Assembly (NCBI RefSeq): GCF_963678635.1
Contig: NC_087063.1
Location: 35,006,540 to 35,066,539 of the forward strand
From: Symsagittifera roscoffensis
Taxonomy: Eukaryota; Xenacoelomorpha; Acoela; Convolutidae
DNA: 60,000 nucleotides
Reading direction: 5' to 3'
Both the position numbers and the translations under genes were made by a program. Positions 25,639 through 37,549 of the stretch are shown piece after piece; positions within the stretch are counted from its first letter, which is position 1, and every line of letters begins with the position of its first letter. The notes below the pieces were generated by a model. That model worked only from the letters and a program-made list of their open reading frames with translations, ran no database searches and was not told the origin of the DNA.

Positions 25639-28600
25639 CTTTCGTTTGAAGTTAACCGACCGTAATAGCTCCCAAATGTAAGCCGGAAGAATCATGTATC
25701 CAAATTGGGACTATCAGAGGGGAATTAAAGAATTATCATCAACAAAGAATGTTTTGACGTTGAAACAAGATTGTATTATTCAAATTGTTTAACTCATTTA
25801 GGTACAAACAGAGTGGTATTAATTGGGTAAAGTAGGGCTACTTTTATTACATCCGCCTGCAGTAAGTCCACCTGCTTTGTAGTTTAATTTGTTCCCTTTT
25901 TTACCACCTTTGTTGCGTTTGAACTCAAAGCGCACGATCCAGGTGAAAGAGTTCGGGAAACTCCCCATTTTAGTTGTCCTCATTCATTTCAAATTCCACC
26001 AGAATCGGTCAATTTCCGGTCGCAAAAGTTACTGAAAGCTCCGCAACTAATAGCTGAAATTTATGCTATCTTTGTTAAATGAATCATTTTTTTGTTCACT
26101 GCCCGATGGAACCATTTTGTTTTGCATAAATTCTTTTTTATTAACGCACAACTTTTCAGATACAAAAATTTAAAGTTGAGGCAAAAAGATGCAGGTAAGA
26201 TGTATTTTTTCGCATTTAGACACTTAAAGTCTATAAATTAAAAAAAATACTTTAATTATTTTCATGTGGTTACCGTCACTGGACAGAGAATTTGCAACTT
26301 TTTGATTTCAGCAAGCAAATGAACTAAAATATTCGTTTTCTCTGCATATTTAAGATATAGGGCTGAAAACTGGACACAAGCTAGATGAAGCTAATTAGAA
26401 GGACTTAGCCGAATCAAAATGTGCCAAATCTTGTTTTGATTGAATTAAAAAATCAGTCAACCATAACTTGTTTTCCAGGTGTCCTTGCTGTAACACAATG
26501 ACTTTGATTTCATGAACATAAATTGATTTTTTGGGAAACTAATGAAATTGATTTACACTTTAACCTACGGAAAAATGACTGATAAAACGAATAAAAAACT
26601 GCTTGGTCGGGCGTCTTTAAAGTTCAATTGATGATCCAAATGAGCCAACAAAAGAATTATTCCTTAGAAAACTTTTCGTAAGATGACAGCTCCAATTCAT
26701 GCAAAAGATTCTCATAATCAATTTCAATGTCCTAAATTTTGTCTAACTCTCTGATACAAGCGCCCAACCCACAATCTTCTATCGTCTGCATCTTCAAATA
26801 GATATGATCATTTTTTGACGCCGGAAAAAAACTCTTTAATTTTTTTGTCTGTCATTTTTCCGCAGCATAAATAGTAAGCCGACCTCATTTGCGTCCCAAA
26901 AAAAAACAATTTGAGCCAATACATTCAAGTTTTTTATGTTGTTTGCGAGGATGTTTTTGCAGCAAGAACAATTCTGAAACAAGGTATGATATAATGGCTA
27001 ACTTATGCCTTCAAAACAAGTTATTTCGAATTTTGATTTGACTAGCTCCTTCTAAATAAGTTCTTCTAGCTTGTGTCAAAATTTCAAAATATATGCTAAT
27101 TGTCGCAGAGAAGATATGGAAAAATTGGAGAAAAGCTCATTAATTTGCTCGTTGACATCAAAACGCTGCATTTTCTCTGTCCCGCGGAAAAATACCACAA
27201 GCGCTTATAGTGCAGTATACTTTTTGAGGCTGCTCAGTTTTGGGATGAAACTACCTACGATTGGAGCCACCTTTTCGAGACTGTCGCACAGAGCTTGCCA
27301 TGTTACCACTGGCTCAAAAAACATTGTCTTGAAATCTGTTATTAAACCTCTCGTTTCAACTGTGCACCAAATTTTTTTTTAGATTTTGGTTAACCTGTGC
27401 TCTTACTTGTCAAATAAAAAATGGTATCTCTGCAGCATTGGATAAATACGGTTGACACTAAGTGCCTCAAAAGAGACTATGAACTTCAAAATTAAATTGT
27501 GCCTATAGCAGTCTCAGTTTTTAATCCTCTGCTGAATGACTTAGAAAAATCTTATGTTTTGGTTTTTGAACTGAAATGAATATAGTTTTTCGAATTCAAA
27601 ATTTTTTCTTTGTAGGAATTATAGAAAAATTTATCGGTGGGCTGTTGCACAAACTTCTTTTTCAATTGCATCAATGTGGTTCTGTCCATGTTGTAACCAA
27701 TTTTCAAAGAAGCGTTCTTCCATGAAATTTTAGCTCATGAGTGTCTCTTATTTTGACAAATGTAATGCTGCTTACGCTTTTTTGTATTTTGTTGACAAAT
27801 GACAATGTTACTGGCCGCTAAGTGTTTAAGCAAATCATTATTATGTCAATTAATATATTATCTTTTTATTGTAGTTTGTAGCATTTTTTTTGTTTCAGCG
27901 ACAAAAAATGGGGAGAAGAAACTAAAGCCTCAGATGTGATTTTGTCCACGCCAAATCAAGCACCGAAAATTAAACACAGTAATGAGCGCGTGCAGCGTTG
28001 TTTCATACCCGGGTTGACCACTTTAATTATGTTTCTATACCAGAATTCCGGAAAACTAATCATTCTGGAAGTTTTATTTTAAATTTTTTGCTTAGAAAAG
28101 TTTTCAAATTGTAATGTATGCATTTTGAACATTAATTTCCAAATCAAAATGTTTGAGTTTTTTCAAATAAAGCTCCTACTTATAAAATTTAGCGGTTTGA
28201 AATAGTTTGTGGAACAAACAAAGATCCATTTGAGGAATAGCTTCTGACGTGATGCACACGGGATTCGGTTACATATTGTTACAAACTCTTGTATTAAACC
28301 ACTAAGAGTTTTCTGTGCAAATTTATTTCAGAGGAACTTTCATCGGACTGTAACATTCGTAGTGCCTAATATCGTTAAAAAACTCTAAGGTTTTTAGAAG
28401 AAAAGTTTCAAGATAGCGGATTTCGGTCAACCCGAACAGTCTTTTTATTATTGATTTGGTCTTGAAGAAAATAATTTTAAGTAGAAAATAAATAGCAATT
28501 GCTCGTTGCTGAAAAAAAAAGTAATTCAATTTATGGCTAGAGCTTTTCAAAGGCAAGAAAACTTTTTAAAATGAAAATTTTACTTCTGTTTCAAAGAACT

Positions 28601-29562
28601 TGAAAGTTTTTTCTTCTATTTTCAGGCTAACATACCCTCAAGTGACCACTCAAATAGAACAAAACCCAACAAAACCCAACAAAAAATTAAAAACCAAAAA
28701 ATGTTTAAGAATAACCAACTTTTTGTTGCTTTAGTTTTCAAGGACACAAATCAACAGTTGTAATCCGTTCATTTGAAGCTGGCATTTCAGAGAAATTTTA
28801 ATTTTGGAAATCAAAAAATCAACAAATCAACAATGAAATGAAGTTGCTAAAGTACTTAATAGGGATAAGTCTCGCCCGGGGATAAAGGATAAGTTTAATA
28901 GGAATAAATTTGAGCCAAGCACTACTACCGCGCAAAAATTATTCAAACTCAGTACTAGTTTTTTTATGATCAAAAAGTTCAAAAGATTTTTAGTAACTCA
29001 ATTCTATCATTTTAGGTTTATATAATATCTTTTCGATTGAGTGTTTCGCCAAGTTTATTGCAGTTGAGCACAGTAAGTAAAATCTTTATCTTCACCCTCA
29101 CAATTTATTTAATTATTGCTTATAAAACAATTGACAACTGCATATTTAGAAATTGAACACAACTAGCTTAAGAAAATATGAGGCAGTGACTTCTCTGGTT
29201 GTTTTCCATTTGCGTAGATCTTTTGAGCAAAATAAGTGCTTCTAAACCGCGTAAAATTTTATGGAAATCTGTGTGCGATGATCTTTGTTGACTTAACGTT
29301 TTTTTTACAAACACATTTAATGGTCAAAAAATAATCGTTAGTATTTCTTCAAAGCTGATCTTATGTTGCTTTTCAAGTTTAACTAAAAATTCTTGAAAAA
29401 TGTTTGCAGCAAAATCAATTAAAGAATAAGTTAAATTTGGTATAAAATTTTACTTTTTCCCAATAATTCCCCCTCGGTCTTTTTTTGCGCTAATCACTAT
29501 CTCTTGCCGGGCTATTGCCTTTTGCAAAGTAACCAAGTTTTTGTAAACCAAAATATTAACCA
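25639..29562. other. Intergenic, no feature recognised
   Basis: Bases 27071-27382 are open for about 100 codons, but the frame has no start context, domain or splice boundaries that I can support. The rest is AT-rich. Confidence 0.35.
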
Positions 29563-30803
29563 CACTGATGAAAATAGATTAGGATCAATTTCAGTAAGAA
29601 AAAAATATATCGGTTCAATTGAGATCAATTTTAGCTTGAAAAAAGTACGAAGATTAAATATAAGAAGTTAATTCTGATCTGGATCAACTTAAAACTGATT
29701 TGAACTGGTCTTGAATCCCAGCTAAAAAATGATCCAAATTGATTTTAATTTTGATTAATCGTCTTACCTTGTTTCTATTTTTAGCGGGGATAAAACGGAT
29801 TTAAATAGATTTAAATTGATCTTTTTTGTTTGAATTTCATCGTTTTCGATTTTGTGTTGCTTTAATTCATTGCCCATCATTTTTATTTTTACATCCATAG
29901 CGTAAGATAACACAATAAAAACCAAATAATTCAAAATATTGATAATTGTCTATGATTTCCTTGCATCTGTTGAGCTCTTAATCTGTTCTAGTTTGAACAT
30001 TTCTTTGATTTTTTACATATTTTATGCCCAAAAGCTGATTTGATAACTTTCTAGAAGTTCATTTTACTTTTTTGAGCTCACAATTGGATTTATTTTGATT
30101 CTTGATTTTTTACAGAAGTTTTTACCCAAAATCTGGTTCAAGTTGATAATTTTTGTTGATTTGTATTGAATTTTGTCATTGCTTCTATTTATCTGGCAGG
30201 TGTGTTTTTATTTGATAAATGGAGAAAAAACGATTTTAATTATTTTTAATAGCTTAATTTGCAATTTCATGGGTCCTTTTAAATGGATTCAAAGTCATTT
30301 TAGAAAGATTCGGATTGATTCAATTAAAATTCAGAAAACCCATCCAAGCTATTTAAATCGAGTCTGTACAAAACAGTCCCATATAAAACAGTCCAATCCA
30401 AATCAATCCGGAAAAATACAAAAATGAACAAAAAAACAGTCCGATACAAAACAGTTCGAGAGCTTGCCAACAGAGGGTAGGAGTTAATACGAAATTTAGA
30501 GTCGGTTATTTCTGCGAAGCGGACAGACGGACTATTTTGCATTCGAATGTTTTTTCCTTCATAACATGATTTTTTGGACTACTTTGTTTTGGACTGTTTT
30601 GTAAGTGACTGTTTTGTATTTTCACCATTTAAATAGATTTATTAGTCGCATAAATCAACCAGATTGTTCAGGAAATATCGACATAAATCAATTTAAAAAC
30701 CATTTTTGTTTGTGAAATTAAACTGTTAAATGATTTGGATTAATTCGAAATCGATTTAAAATCAATTTAAATCAATTCAAAACTTTTTTCGTCCGTGCAG
30801 GCA
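29563..30803. mobile_element. Family III MITE, second copy, with a nested insertion
   Basis: The left end CACACTGATGAAAATAG and the complement of the right end (GCACGGACGAAAAAAG) resemble each other and the family III terminus. The interior again consists of 'gatcaattt' / 'aaattgatt' units. It is interrupted by a distinct element at 30363-30625. Confidence 0.5.
30363..30625. mobile_element. Small MITE with 'acaaaacagtc' repeated termini, nested in family III
   Basis: The left arm has GTACAAAACAGTCCCATA, then ATAAAACAGTCCA. The right arm complement has ATACAAAACAGTCACTTA, then CAAAACAGTCCA, giving terminal inverted repeats each made of direct subrepeats. Confidence 0.55.
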
Positions 30804-31466
30804 GAGCGCATTTTTTCGAATTTTTTTCAGGTATGCGAACCAAGCTAACCTAGGCTTATAGTCATTCTTAGATAGATCCATTGTCAATAGTCCGATTGCA
30901 AATTCGAGCATGTTTTTTTTGTCGATGAAAAAACTTACAACATACCCAAATCTGGGTCGATAAAGTCGAGACATAAGTCGAGTACCTCGACCCATGCGAG
31001 AATTCTACCTCTCATTCGCAATGACTTTGTACGTGGACGGACAATAATTGTGGCCCTCCGGTAGTAAAATGGTGCCCATCAATCATATAATGTGCGCTTC
31101 AATTTGCAAGGTGAACTCTTGCAAAAGTCATAATGTAATGAGCTCTGGTTAAGTGAGCTCTCGTCAACCTAAATAATGAACTTCAGGACTATAACTCTGT
31201 CTGGTTGACCAAAAATGAAAGCCAGCTTGTGATGCCTGCCAAAGTAATTTAAATTCAGTGCTAATGCAGCAAACATTTGTGGTCAAAAATTTAGTGCTAA
31301 CAGCCTACTGAAAAACAAAACTCATTCTCAACTGTAGACAATTGTTTTTCTTGCAGTTAGTCTAGGAAAAACTGCTTTTTATCGTACCTGCTATTTCTGT
31401 GGGAAATTTAACGTCCTATAAAAACTATAGGAATCCTTAGACTTTCTTGACCATGATACCTACATC
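30804..31466. other. Intergenic, nothing recognised
   Basis: No supported feature. Confidence 0.35.
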
Positions 31467-31830
31467 CAGTAGCGTGCCGATGGGGGCGGGGGGGGCTTTC
31501 TTTCAATTCTGGTTGCCAAACTTTTTCCAAAGGGTCCCCCCTTTGGTATCATTTAACGACATCCATTTTTGGCTGACCAACCTCAAAATTTTTCTAAAGG
31601 CGAAAAAAAAAATGTTCGGTCAAATTTTTCCAAAAAGTGCCTAAAAAAGCCTTTTTGGCCTGTTTTTGTCGACGGCACAGAAAATTTTTTAAGAAATAGA
31701 GTCCTTATAGTATTTTCTGAGAGCTCGGAAAAATCAAATTGGTCGACCTAAAAAAAGGTCGACAAAATTTTCAAATTTTTCGAAAAACCGTTTTTCTAGT
31801 TCTCTAGAAACATTTCTGAGCACGCCACTG
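31467..31830 (+). mobile_element. hAT-type MITE (family II)
   Basis: It begins CAGTAGCGTGCCGATGGGGG and ends with the complement CAGTGGCGTGCTCAG. Flanking octamers CCTACATC and CCTGCAGC agree at 6 of 8 positions, consistent with a decayed 8-bp target duplication. The inner block 'aattggtcgaccta...aggtcgacaaaattt' recurs at 50930 and 57215. Confidence 0.65.
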
Positions 31831-32421
31831 CCTGCAGCTTTGTTTGATTTATATTGTAGCCGCATCGAAAACTTGAAAAACGTTGTTATGCAAGGGCTAC
31901 AAAAATACTTGAGCAGATTCGACCATCTAAAGCAAAATGGCTCTCTTTTTGTCAAACTATGTATATTGGTGTGAAAACTAGACTTTGCCATTGAAGTTTT
32001 CGCTTCGCTAAGCTGGATCTAGATAAGCGAGTAGGCAATCTAATCGGATATGGCATCTAAAGTGGCGCCGACTAGCAAGCGGATCTTCAATTATGGCCTC
32101 ACATTCTACTGCCAGCCCAATTGACTGCTCTTACCAACTTAGCAATATCTACTATTCCCCTCTAAATGTCCGTCCCTCTACAGCATAAAGGCATTATTGA
32201 TTATTTCCAAGTGGCTCAGGGATTGCTTTGAACGACACTTCGTTTGTTGATACTTTCCATTATTTTGTCCAAAGTCTCCGCCCTGACTCGCAATCAGATA
32301 TAAATTTGGAACTATTTGACTATTTTACTACCAACTTCGTGTTTTTCAATTGAATTTACTAATCGATAGGTGGGATCAGTTGTTTAATGGGTCTGAAAAA
32401 GTCAATTCTCACTGCTGTACT
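31831..32421. other. Intergenic, nothing recognised
   Basis: No supported feature. Confidence 0.35.
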
Positions 32422-32596
32422 AAAAAGTTTTTCTAAGAGAGCAAATTGAGGGAGGAATAAATATTTTCATTTCCACAAAGACTTTTTAAGTATATAGTAT
32501 TTTAAGTTGTTTCATTTTCATTTTTCATTTAAAAAGTCATTGTGGAAATGAAAATATTTATTCCTCCTTCAATTTGCTCTCTTAGAAAAACTTTTT
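32422..32596. repeat. Long hairpin, 68-bp arms, about 38-nt loop
   Basis: The left arm (32422-32489) and the complement of the right arm (32528-32596) differ at about two positions. It could be a foldback transposon or, if transcribed, a double-stranded RNA precursor. Confidence 0.85.
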
Positions 32597-32648
32597 CAAG
32601 GAAAGCACGAAAATGCTCAATTAGAAATGTTTTCATTAGTTTTTGTGA

Positions 32649-33169
32649 ATCAATTGAGCAATCTCCTCCCCCCCCCCCCATTCTCGCGATCTATCGATTT
32701 ATAACCACTTCAAAATTTTTTGAATGATATGAAATCATAAATCAGATTCTTCAACGATAGTGGGACGCCAAAATTATTTACAATATCAAAGCTCAAAAAT
32801 TAAATTCAGAGAGAAAAAAGAACCAATGAAACTGAGACGACTTTAGCGCCTTTTTTCTGTCCTAAATGGAAAAAGCAATTTTAATGAGCTGCGGAGAGCA
32901 ATTTTTGATATTCAGATACAAGGCTAGAGCACCAAACAAAAATTTGCAAAAAAAAAATTTTGAACTAAATTTCGATTTTTTCTTTTTAAAAATTTTTCTC
33001 GTTACTCATGTAAAATAAACTTCAGTCAGTCAATTGATAGCGTGATACGAACACATTAACCATCTACTTGCGTTTTCTGACGTCTTTTTATAGCGTTATA
33101 CCAATTTTTTTTTGGGGGGGGGTTAGCTCACTCAATTGGTCATTACGTGGGGGAGATTGCTCAATTGAT
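32649..33169. mobile_element. MITE with 18-bp inverted ends and C/G homopolymers
   Basis: The left end ATCAATTGAGCAATCTCC is followed by a C-run; the right end is its exact complement at 33152-33169, preceded by a G-run. The interior has no coding potential. Confidence 0.65.
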
Positions 33170-34194
33170 CCGTTTTTGTTTCAGTTGGAGAGGATCTTCT
33201 CGCTTCGTTGAATGATTCCTAATTGTCTATAGGTGAAGTGAAATTTGCAGCAGAATAGTCATTCTGTTGGGCATTTTATTGCCACTTTTGTCATTTGATT
33301 GCCACTTCGATTGAGTTATTGTGAACTGTATTGGTAAATTGAATTGAAAATTACCCAGGATATCTGCTCTGAAGCAGTCAAAATTATGTTTCAGGACCTG
33401 TCGGGTATTTTACTTGACTGCTGAGTCTGTTGGTGAAACTATTCATCTTAGCAGTGAACAGATCTGCTGGGAATGTGCTGCTCCTCCTCAATTTTCAGTT
33501 CTCTATACCAACTCCACCAAAAAGACATCAACTACAAAATGTTATCCTTTGCTCTGAAGGAAAGTATTTCCTTTATTTTTCATGTTCGGAATTATTCATT
33601 TTTCATTATTTCCGGTAGTCGAAAACAGCAAACGGCGTCAACAAAGAACTGCAGCTGATTTTCAGATCTATCAATTATTTAGTTTTTTTTTCAATTTGAG
33701 CAAAATGACAAAATTCAAATCATTTTCAGATGACTGATTTCAATTGGACTTTACTCCCTCGTTCTTAATGGTAACGCAACATTAGCTAAATTAATTTTAC
33801 CTTATCACAACTGGATTGCAATTTTCCTTTATTTATTTTCTAGTTTGATATAACTCGGCATATGTTTATAAAATGTGGAACAAAGCAGCGAAATTTACAG
33901 AAAATTGCTGAAATATTTTTGATGTGAAAAACTTCAAACCGATTTTTTTTCTCTCAAAATAACAAAGAATTGTTGAGAAATATATCCGTGGCGCTTTCAT
34001 CTTTTATTTGATATCGATCGCTCTATTTGCAAATTCCCGATGATACTCCGGATAAATTGATCCCTTTCAATTACTACAAAAGGTCCCCTTCTCCGTAAGA
34101 TCTGAGCCATTCAAAACCAACTGATTGAATCTCATTATAGTGAATATTACCACACAAGCAGGGAAGTTCGGCCTCAAAATCCAATGAATCAAGC
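33170..34194. other. Upstream region of the Kv channel gene, no other gene seen
   Basis: No repeats recognised. The 3' part probably holds regulatory DNA of the channel gene, which is inference from position only. Confidence 0.35.
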
Positions 34195-34202
34195 TATAAA
34201 TA
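34195..34202 (+). promoter_or_regulatory. Possible TATA box of the Kv channel gene
   Basis: TATAAATA lies 162 bp before the start codon with a CCAAT element at about 34181. The transcription start is not visible from sequence alone. Confidence 0.35.
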
Positions 34203-34346
34203 CTTTATTGCTCTTTTGTTGCCCCCTTTAATTTCCTTAACAACAAATTCCCTGTCGCCGCAGAATCTGCGTAATTAAAAGCGTTTCGGTCGGATTAGTT
34301 GTGCTGTGAAGTGGGATCAACTCCTTAGACAAACTTAATCCGAGTT

Positions 34347-34361
34347 ATGTTCCCGGTCTGA
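34347..34361 (+). promoter_or_regulatory. Minimal upstream ORF before the Kv start codon
   Basis: ATG TTC CCG GTC TGA, a four-residue frame, ends two bases before the channel ATG at 34364 and is not in frame with it. If it lies in the mRNA leader it would sit where it can lower or gate initiation. Confidence 0.5.
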
Positions 34362-34363
34362 AA

Positions 34364-34918
34364 ATGAACAAAGAAGACCTTCTAGTCGCAAAGTCGGACG
34401 AACAAAGGGAAAGTCGCGTCATTTTAAACGTCGGCGGAGTCAGACACGAAACCCAGAGGGCGACTCTGAAGAAAATCCCGGCCACACGACTGTCGAAGCT
34501 GACCGAAAACTTAATCAACTTCGACGCCGTCAAGGGCGAGTACTTTTTTGACCGACATCCCGGAGTGTTCGCCCAAATTCTCAACTACTACAGAACGGGT
34601 AAACTACACTACCCAACTGATGTCTGCGGACCCCTGTTCGAGGAGGAGCTTGGATTTTGGGGTTTGGATTCGAATCAAGTGGAACCATGTTGCTGGATGA
34701 CCTACACCAGACATCGGGACACCCAAGAGACCCTGGCTATCCTGGATAAAATTGAGATAGACGGGAATGATGAGAACACGGATGAGGACCAAATCATGCG
34801 GAAGTTTGGAATCCCAGAGGACATGATCAAGGACAAAACGAAAATTCCACTGGTGACCAAATTCCAGATATCGCTCTGGAAGCTGTTTGATGAGCCCAGA
34901 TCTTCCAGATGGGCCAAA
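34364..34918 (+). CDS. Shaw/Kv3-type voltage-gated K+ channel, first coding exon (T1 domain)
   Basis: This exon encodes the cytoplasmic N-terminus of a Kv3 (Shaw) channel alpha subunit, a plasma-membrane potassium channel. Residues about 17-110 are the T1 tetramerisation domain ([58 protein letters not shown]). HYPTDVC followed by 20 residues and CC is the HX5CX20CC zinc-binding signature of Shaw, Shab and Shal subunits, absent from Shaker. [19 protein letters not shown] and [13 protein letters not shown] are close to Shaw. The start ATG has A at -3. The coding stretch ends at AAA (34916-34918) before GTGAGT; residues beyond are intronic read-through. An acidic linker ([10 protein letters not shown]) precedes S1. 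The rest of the channel lies beyond a 24.9-kb intron. Confidence 0.93.
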
Positions 34919-35597
34919 GTGAGTTTTGTTTTTATAGTAATAGCTCTCACTTCTCTGGCCAATTGCGCGCACAGTATTTTTTGAGTTGAATTTGGAAAAA
35001 TTGACCTTTCTTAGGTCTTTTAAGCCGATTAAATTAATTTACAGACCACTCCCAAAACAGTGCAAAGACTCTATTTAAGCAAAAAAAAACTCTAGGACTC
35101 AGGTGATTTTTTGAGAAAAGATTTCAAAAAGCCATTTCAAGCATTTTGAAAGGTTTTGACCAAGGTACCTGCGTGTTTTTGGGCGAGCGCTCACCTCATA
35201 CGTTGTGCTTGTTGGTCTATACGAAAATAAGAGCCGGTTATCACCGCACCGGCGACCTTAAACTTTAGCTTAAGCTTCAACTGACACTTTAGCTTAACTA
35301 AAGAGCTTAAAATAGTCGGCTTAGTAGTCTTTGGCAAATTGAATATTTTTGGTACTAACGCGATTGATTTTTTAATTTGGTACAATGGACTGATTTATCA
35401 TTTTGGTACTTGCGAATACCCACCAGCGCATGCATTCTTCTAGATGGGCTAAGCTGAGCAAGCTATCGCTACTTTCCAATGTCGCGTTTAATTTAATTTT
35501 TAAAATTTGCTAGTGCTTTCTATAAGTTTTGCAATTTTTCTTTTGTTGCGAGTTGTCGCACTACCGCTAAAAGATCAAGTTTAAGGTCACATTTACT

Positions 35598-35765
35598 GAA
35601 AAGATTTGGATCTTGTTAACTATTTCCCCCCTATTGTACCTTGTAAGGAATCTCCCCCTATAAAGAAAGAATTGAACTGTTAAGCAAAAACGAAATTTGT
35701 ACCTTATTAACTATTTCTCATCCTATTGCAAAAGGGGGGGATAGTTACAAGATCCAAAAATTTTT
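35598..35765. mobile_element. Tiny MITE with 'ttggatcttgttaactattcccc' termini
   Basis: The left TTGGATCTTGTTAACTATTT and the complement of the right end TTGGATCTTGTAACTATCCC match over about 20 bases. A third degenerate direct unit (ACCTTATTAACTATTTCTC) lies between them. Confidence 0.6.
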
Positions 35766-36020
35766 GTATCACCCTACATGCCAGAAAAACCTTTTAAAGG
35801 AAAAGAGTGGGCACAGGACGGGAATGGACGGCCTCCCTCAGGGATTTGAAGCATTCGCCACTCAAAGTGTCCCCGTTTGGTATTAACTCATGACGCCTAA
35901 TTTTCGTGCGGTCGACCATATAATTTTTTTGAGTGAAGCGTTTGACGACGATATAAAACTATTCTAAGATTAAGGGGGCGCGCGCCAAAAAACGCAATTC
36001 TATAGGCGAAACGTTTCAAA

Positions 36021-36136
36021 AGTGCCCGACTTTTTGGCCTGCTTTAGCCTGTCGAAAGAGCGTCTTATAGTGCTTCAAAATAGTGCCCGACTTTTTGGCC
36101 TGCTTTAGCCTGTCGAAAGAGCGTCTTATAGTGCTT
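36021..36136. repeat. Tandem duplication, 61-bp period
   Basis: Two near-identical copies begin AGTGCCCGACTTTTTGGCCT at 36021 and 36082 and run through GCGTCTTATAGTGCTT. Confidence 0.85.
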
Positions 36137-36563
36137 TGGAAAAAAATCCGAAAAAAAACGAAGTTTTAGTTTTTTAATGAAATTCCGCCTCTTGAGAAAA
36201 TAATAGAGTGTCATCTGGTTTATTTACGCAGCCATATCACTTGGCATATCAATTGCGTAGCGCATTCTTTTACCTACTATCAAAATTATATCGGTAAATT
36301 TTTTTCTTTTTTCCAATTTTCGTACGTTTAATTTTGGGTTTTTTCAGGTAATGTTTGATTTCTTACTTGATAATTTTGAATGATTTTTTTTCTAGCTCAT
36401 AGAGTAGTCAGTGGATTGATCCGGCTCACAAATCATTCCAATATGGGTTAACTTATGCTTGTTGATGCAAATGGTGCCTCACCGGTCGCAATATTCATAA
36501 TGTGTTACTTGCAATTGTGCATGACAGGAAGATTTCTACAAGCAAAAATTTTGTAATTGTTTT

Positions 36564-36586
36564 TTGTTCCTACTTTTGAGGAACGT
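36564..36586 (+). repeat. Family I interspersed repeat, left piece split by the retroelement
   Basis: TTGTTCCTACTTTTGAGGAACGT is the start of a family-I copy whose remainder resumes at 50326 (ACGTGACACGGAATATTTGC). The last four bases, ACGT (36583-36586), are the target duplication. A further decayed family-I fragment precedes it at about 36400-36500. Confidence 0.8.
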
Positions 36587-37327
36587 TATTACGCTAGCAA
36601 AAACTATTTACGTCGGACAAAACGCTTGCTAGGAATAAAGGGTCCTTTCTACTTTCTATCTAAGTAAATCTAAAAGTACTTACTTAGATCTAAAAGTAAA
36701 TCTAAAAGTAAATCTAAAAGTAAATCTAAAAGTAAATCTAAAATTCGCTGAGAAATATTTTATTAAAAAAAGAAGTTAGTATGAATTTACAGCAAGTTGC
36801 CTTTTGACTCAATATTTATTTTTTACGGTGAGATTGGAGATATTATTCTCTGAGATTGAATATTATTTTAGAGAAGGGTTGGGGTGGTTGAGGAGAGTGG
36901 TGGTGGTGGTAGAAGAGAAGTTGTTGGGATATTAGAGAGGGAGGTTGTGGTGTTAGAAGAGAAATTGTTGGGAATGAATTCCCGTAGTTTTGAGCTTCTA
37001 TTTATACTCAGATGGGGAAATCACGCCACTTTTCGTATCAAATGAGAAGTTTCTTTTAACTTCGTATTCTTTATTCGTACATTCGTATTTTACGAGAAGA
37101 AGGTTTCGTATGCTCGTACTTTACGAGAGGAATCGTTATTATTCGTATTGAATGAGAATAGTCGTTTCAATTCTCAATGCTTAAAACGTTATACGAATTA
37201 TTCCAATAGCATTTCCCTTCCTTTTGCAAGGGAATAAAAACATATTTCTTTGGTGGTGGTGGCGGCGTCACATTTTGTGAACGCAATAAAATAATTCATG
37301 TTTCTGTTTCTATTTGAAATCAGAACA
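36587..37327 (-). repeat. 3' LTR (741 bp)
   Basis: In element orientation it begins TGTTCTGATTTC and ends GCGTAATA. TATAAATA (complement of 36999-37006) and a downstream AATAAA (complement of 36759-36764) mark the likely promoter and polyadenylation signal. It is 64 bp longer than the other LTR because a 12-bp unit (TAAATCTAAAAG) is expanded to several copies at about 36660-36745. A G-rich plus-strand tract (36875-36960) lies in the presumed R/U5 part. Confidence 0.95.
36660..36745. repeat. 12-bp tandem expansion unique to the 3' LTR
   Basis: The unit TAAATCTAAAAG is repeated about six times with one variant block. The other LTR has one copy at the equivalent site (about 49727-49745), so the change happened after, or during the last, transposition. 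Confidence 0.85.
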
Positions 37328-37372
37328 TATCCATCCTCCTATTTGGAGAAGGAAAAAAACTAAAACTTTCAT
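37328..37372 (-). promoter_or_regulatory. Polypurine tract and upstream U-box at the 3' LTR
   Basis: On the element strand a T-run and CCTTCTCC precede the purine-rich AATAGGAGGATGG, which ends four bases before the LTR start TGTTCTG. This is the expected position for plus-strand DNA priming. Confidence 0.7.
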
Positions 37373-37417
37373 TTTTATTACTTTCACTTGAATAGCGGGG
37401 TAATTGTTGATCGATCG

Positions 37418-37549
37418 AAGCTTTTTCTTTCAATCTCATAAAGTTTTGTTGGTATTACGGGTAGCAGATGTTTTTGAACAAAAGCTTTTTCTTTCAATCT
37501 CATAAAGTTGGTTAGTAGTTTATTGGTATTACAGGTAGCAGATGTTTTT
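37418..37549. repeat. Imperfect tandem repeat in the element's 3' untranslated region
   Basis: AAGCTTTTTCTTTCAATCTC followed by ATAAAGTT and GGTATTAC(G/A)GGTAGCAGATG occurs at 37418-37476 and 37482-37549, the second with a 9-10 bp insertion. Position between the last ORF and the PPT suggests an RNA element, which is inference. Confidence 0.8.

Noticed and set aside
30173-30427. ORF over the family III / acaaaacagtc repeats
   Set aside because: Coding potential comes from AT-rich repeat units; no protein motif.
34604-34972. Minus-strand ORFs opposite the Kv exon
   Set aside because: They are reverse shadows of a GC-richer, strongly conserved coding exon.
36475-36490. GCCTCACCGGTCGCA, one mismatch from the region over the primer-binding site (near 49627), just outside the element
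   Set aside because: It lies in a decayed family-I fragment and is not next to an LTR end; I take it as chance similarity.
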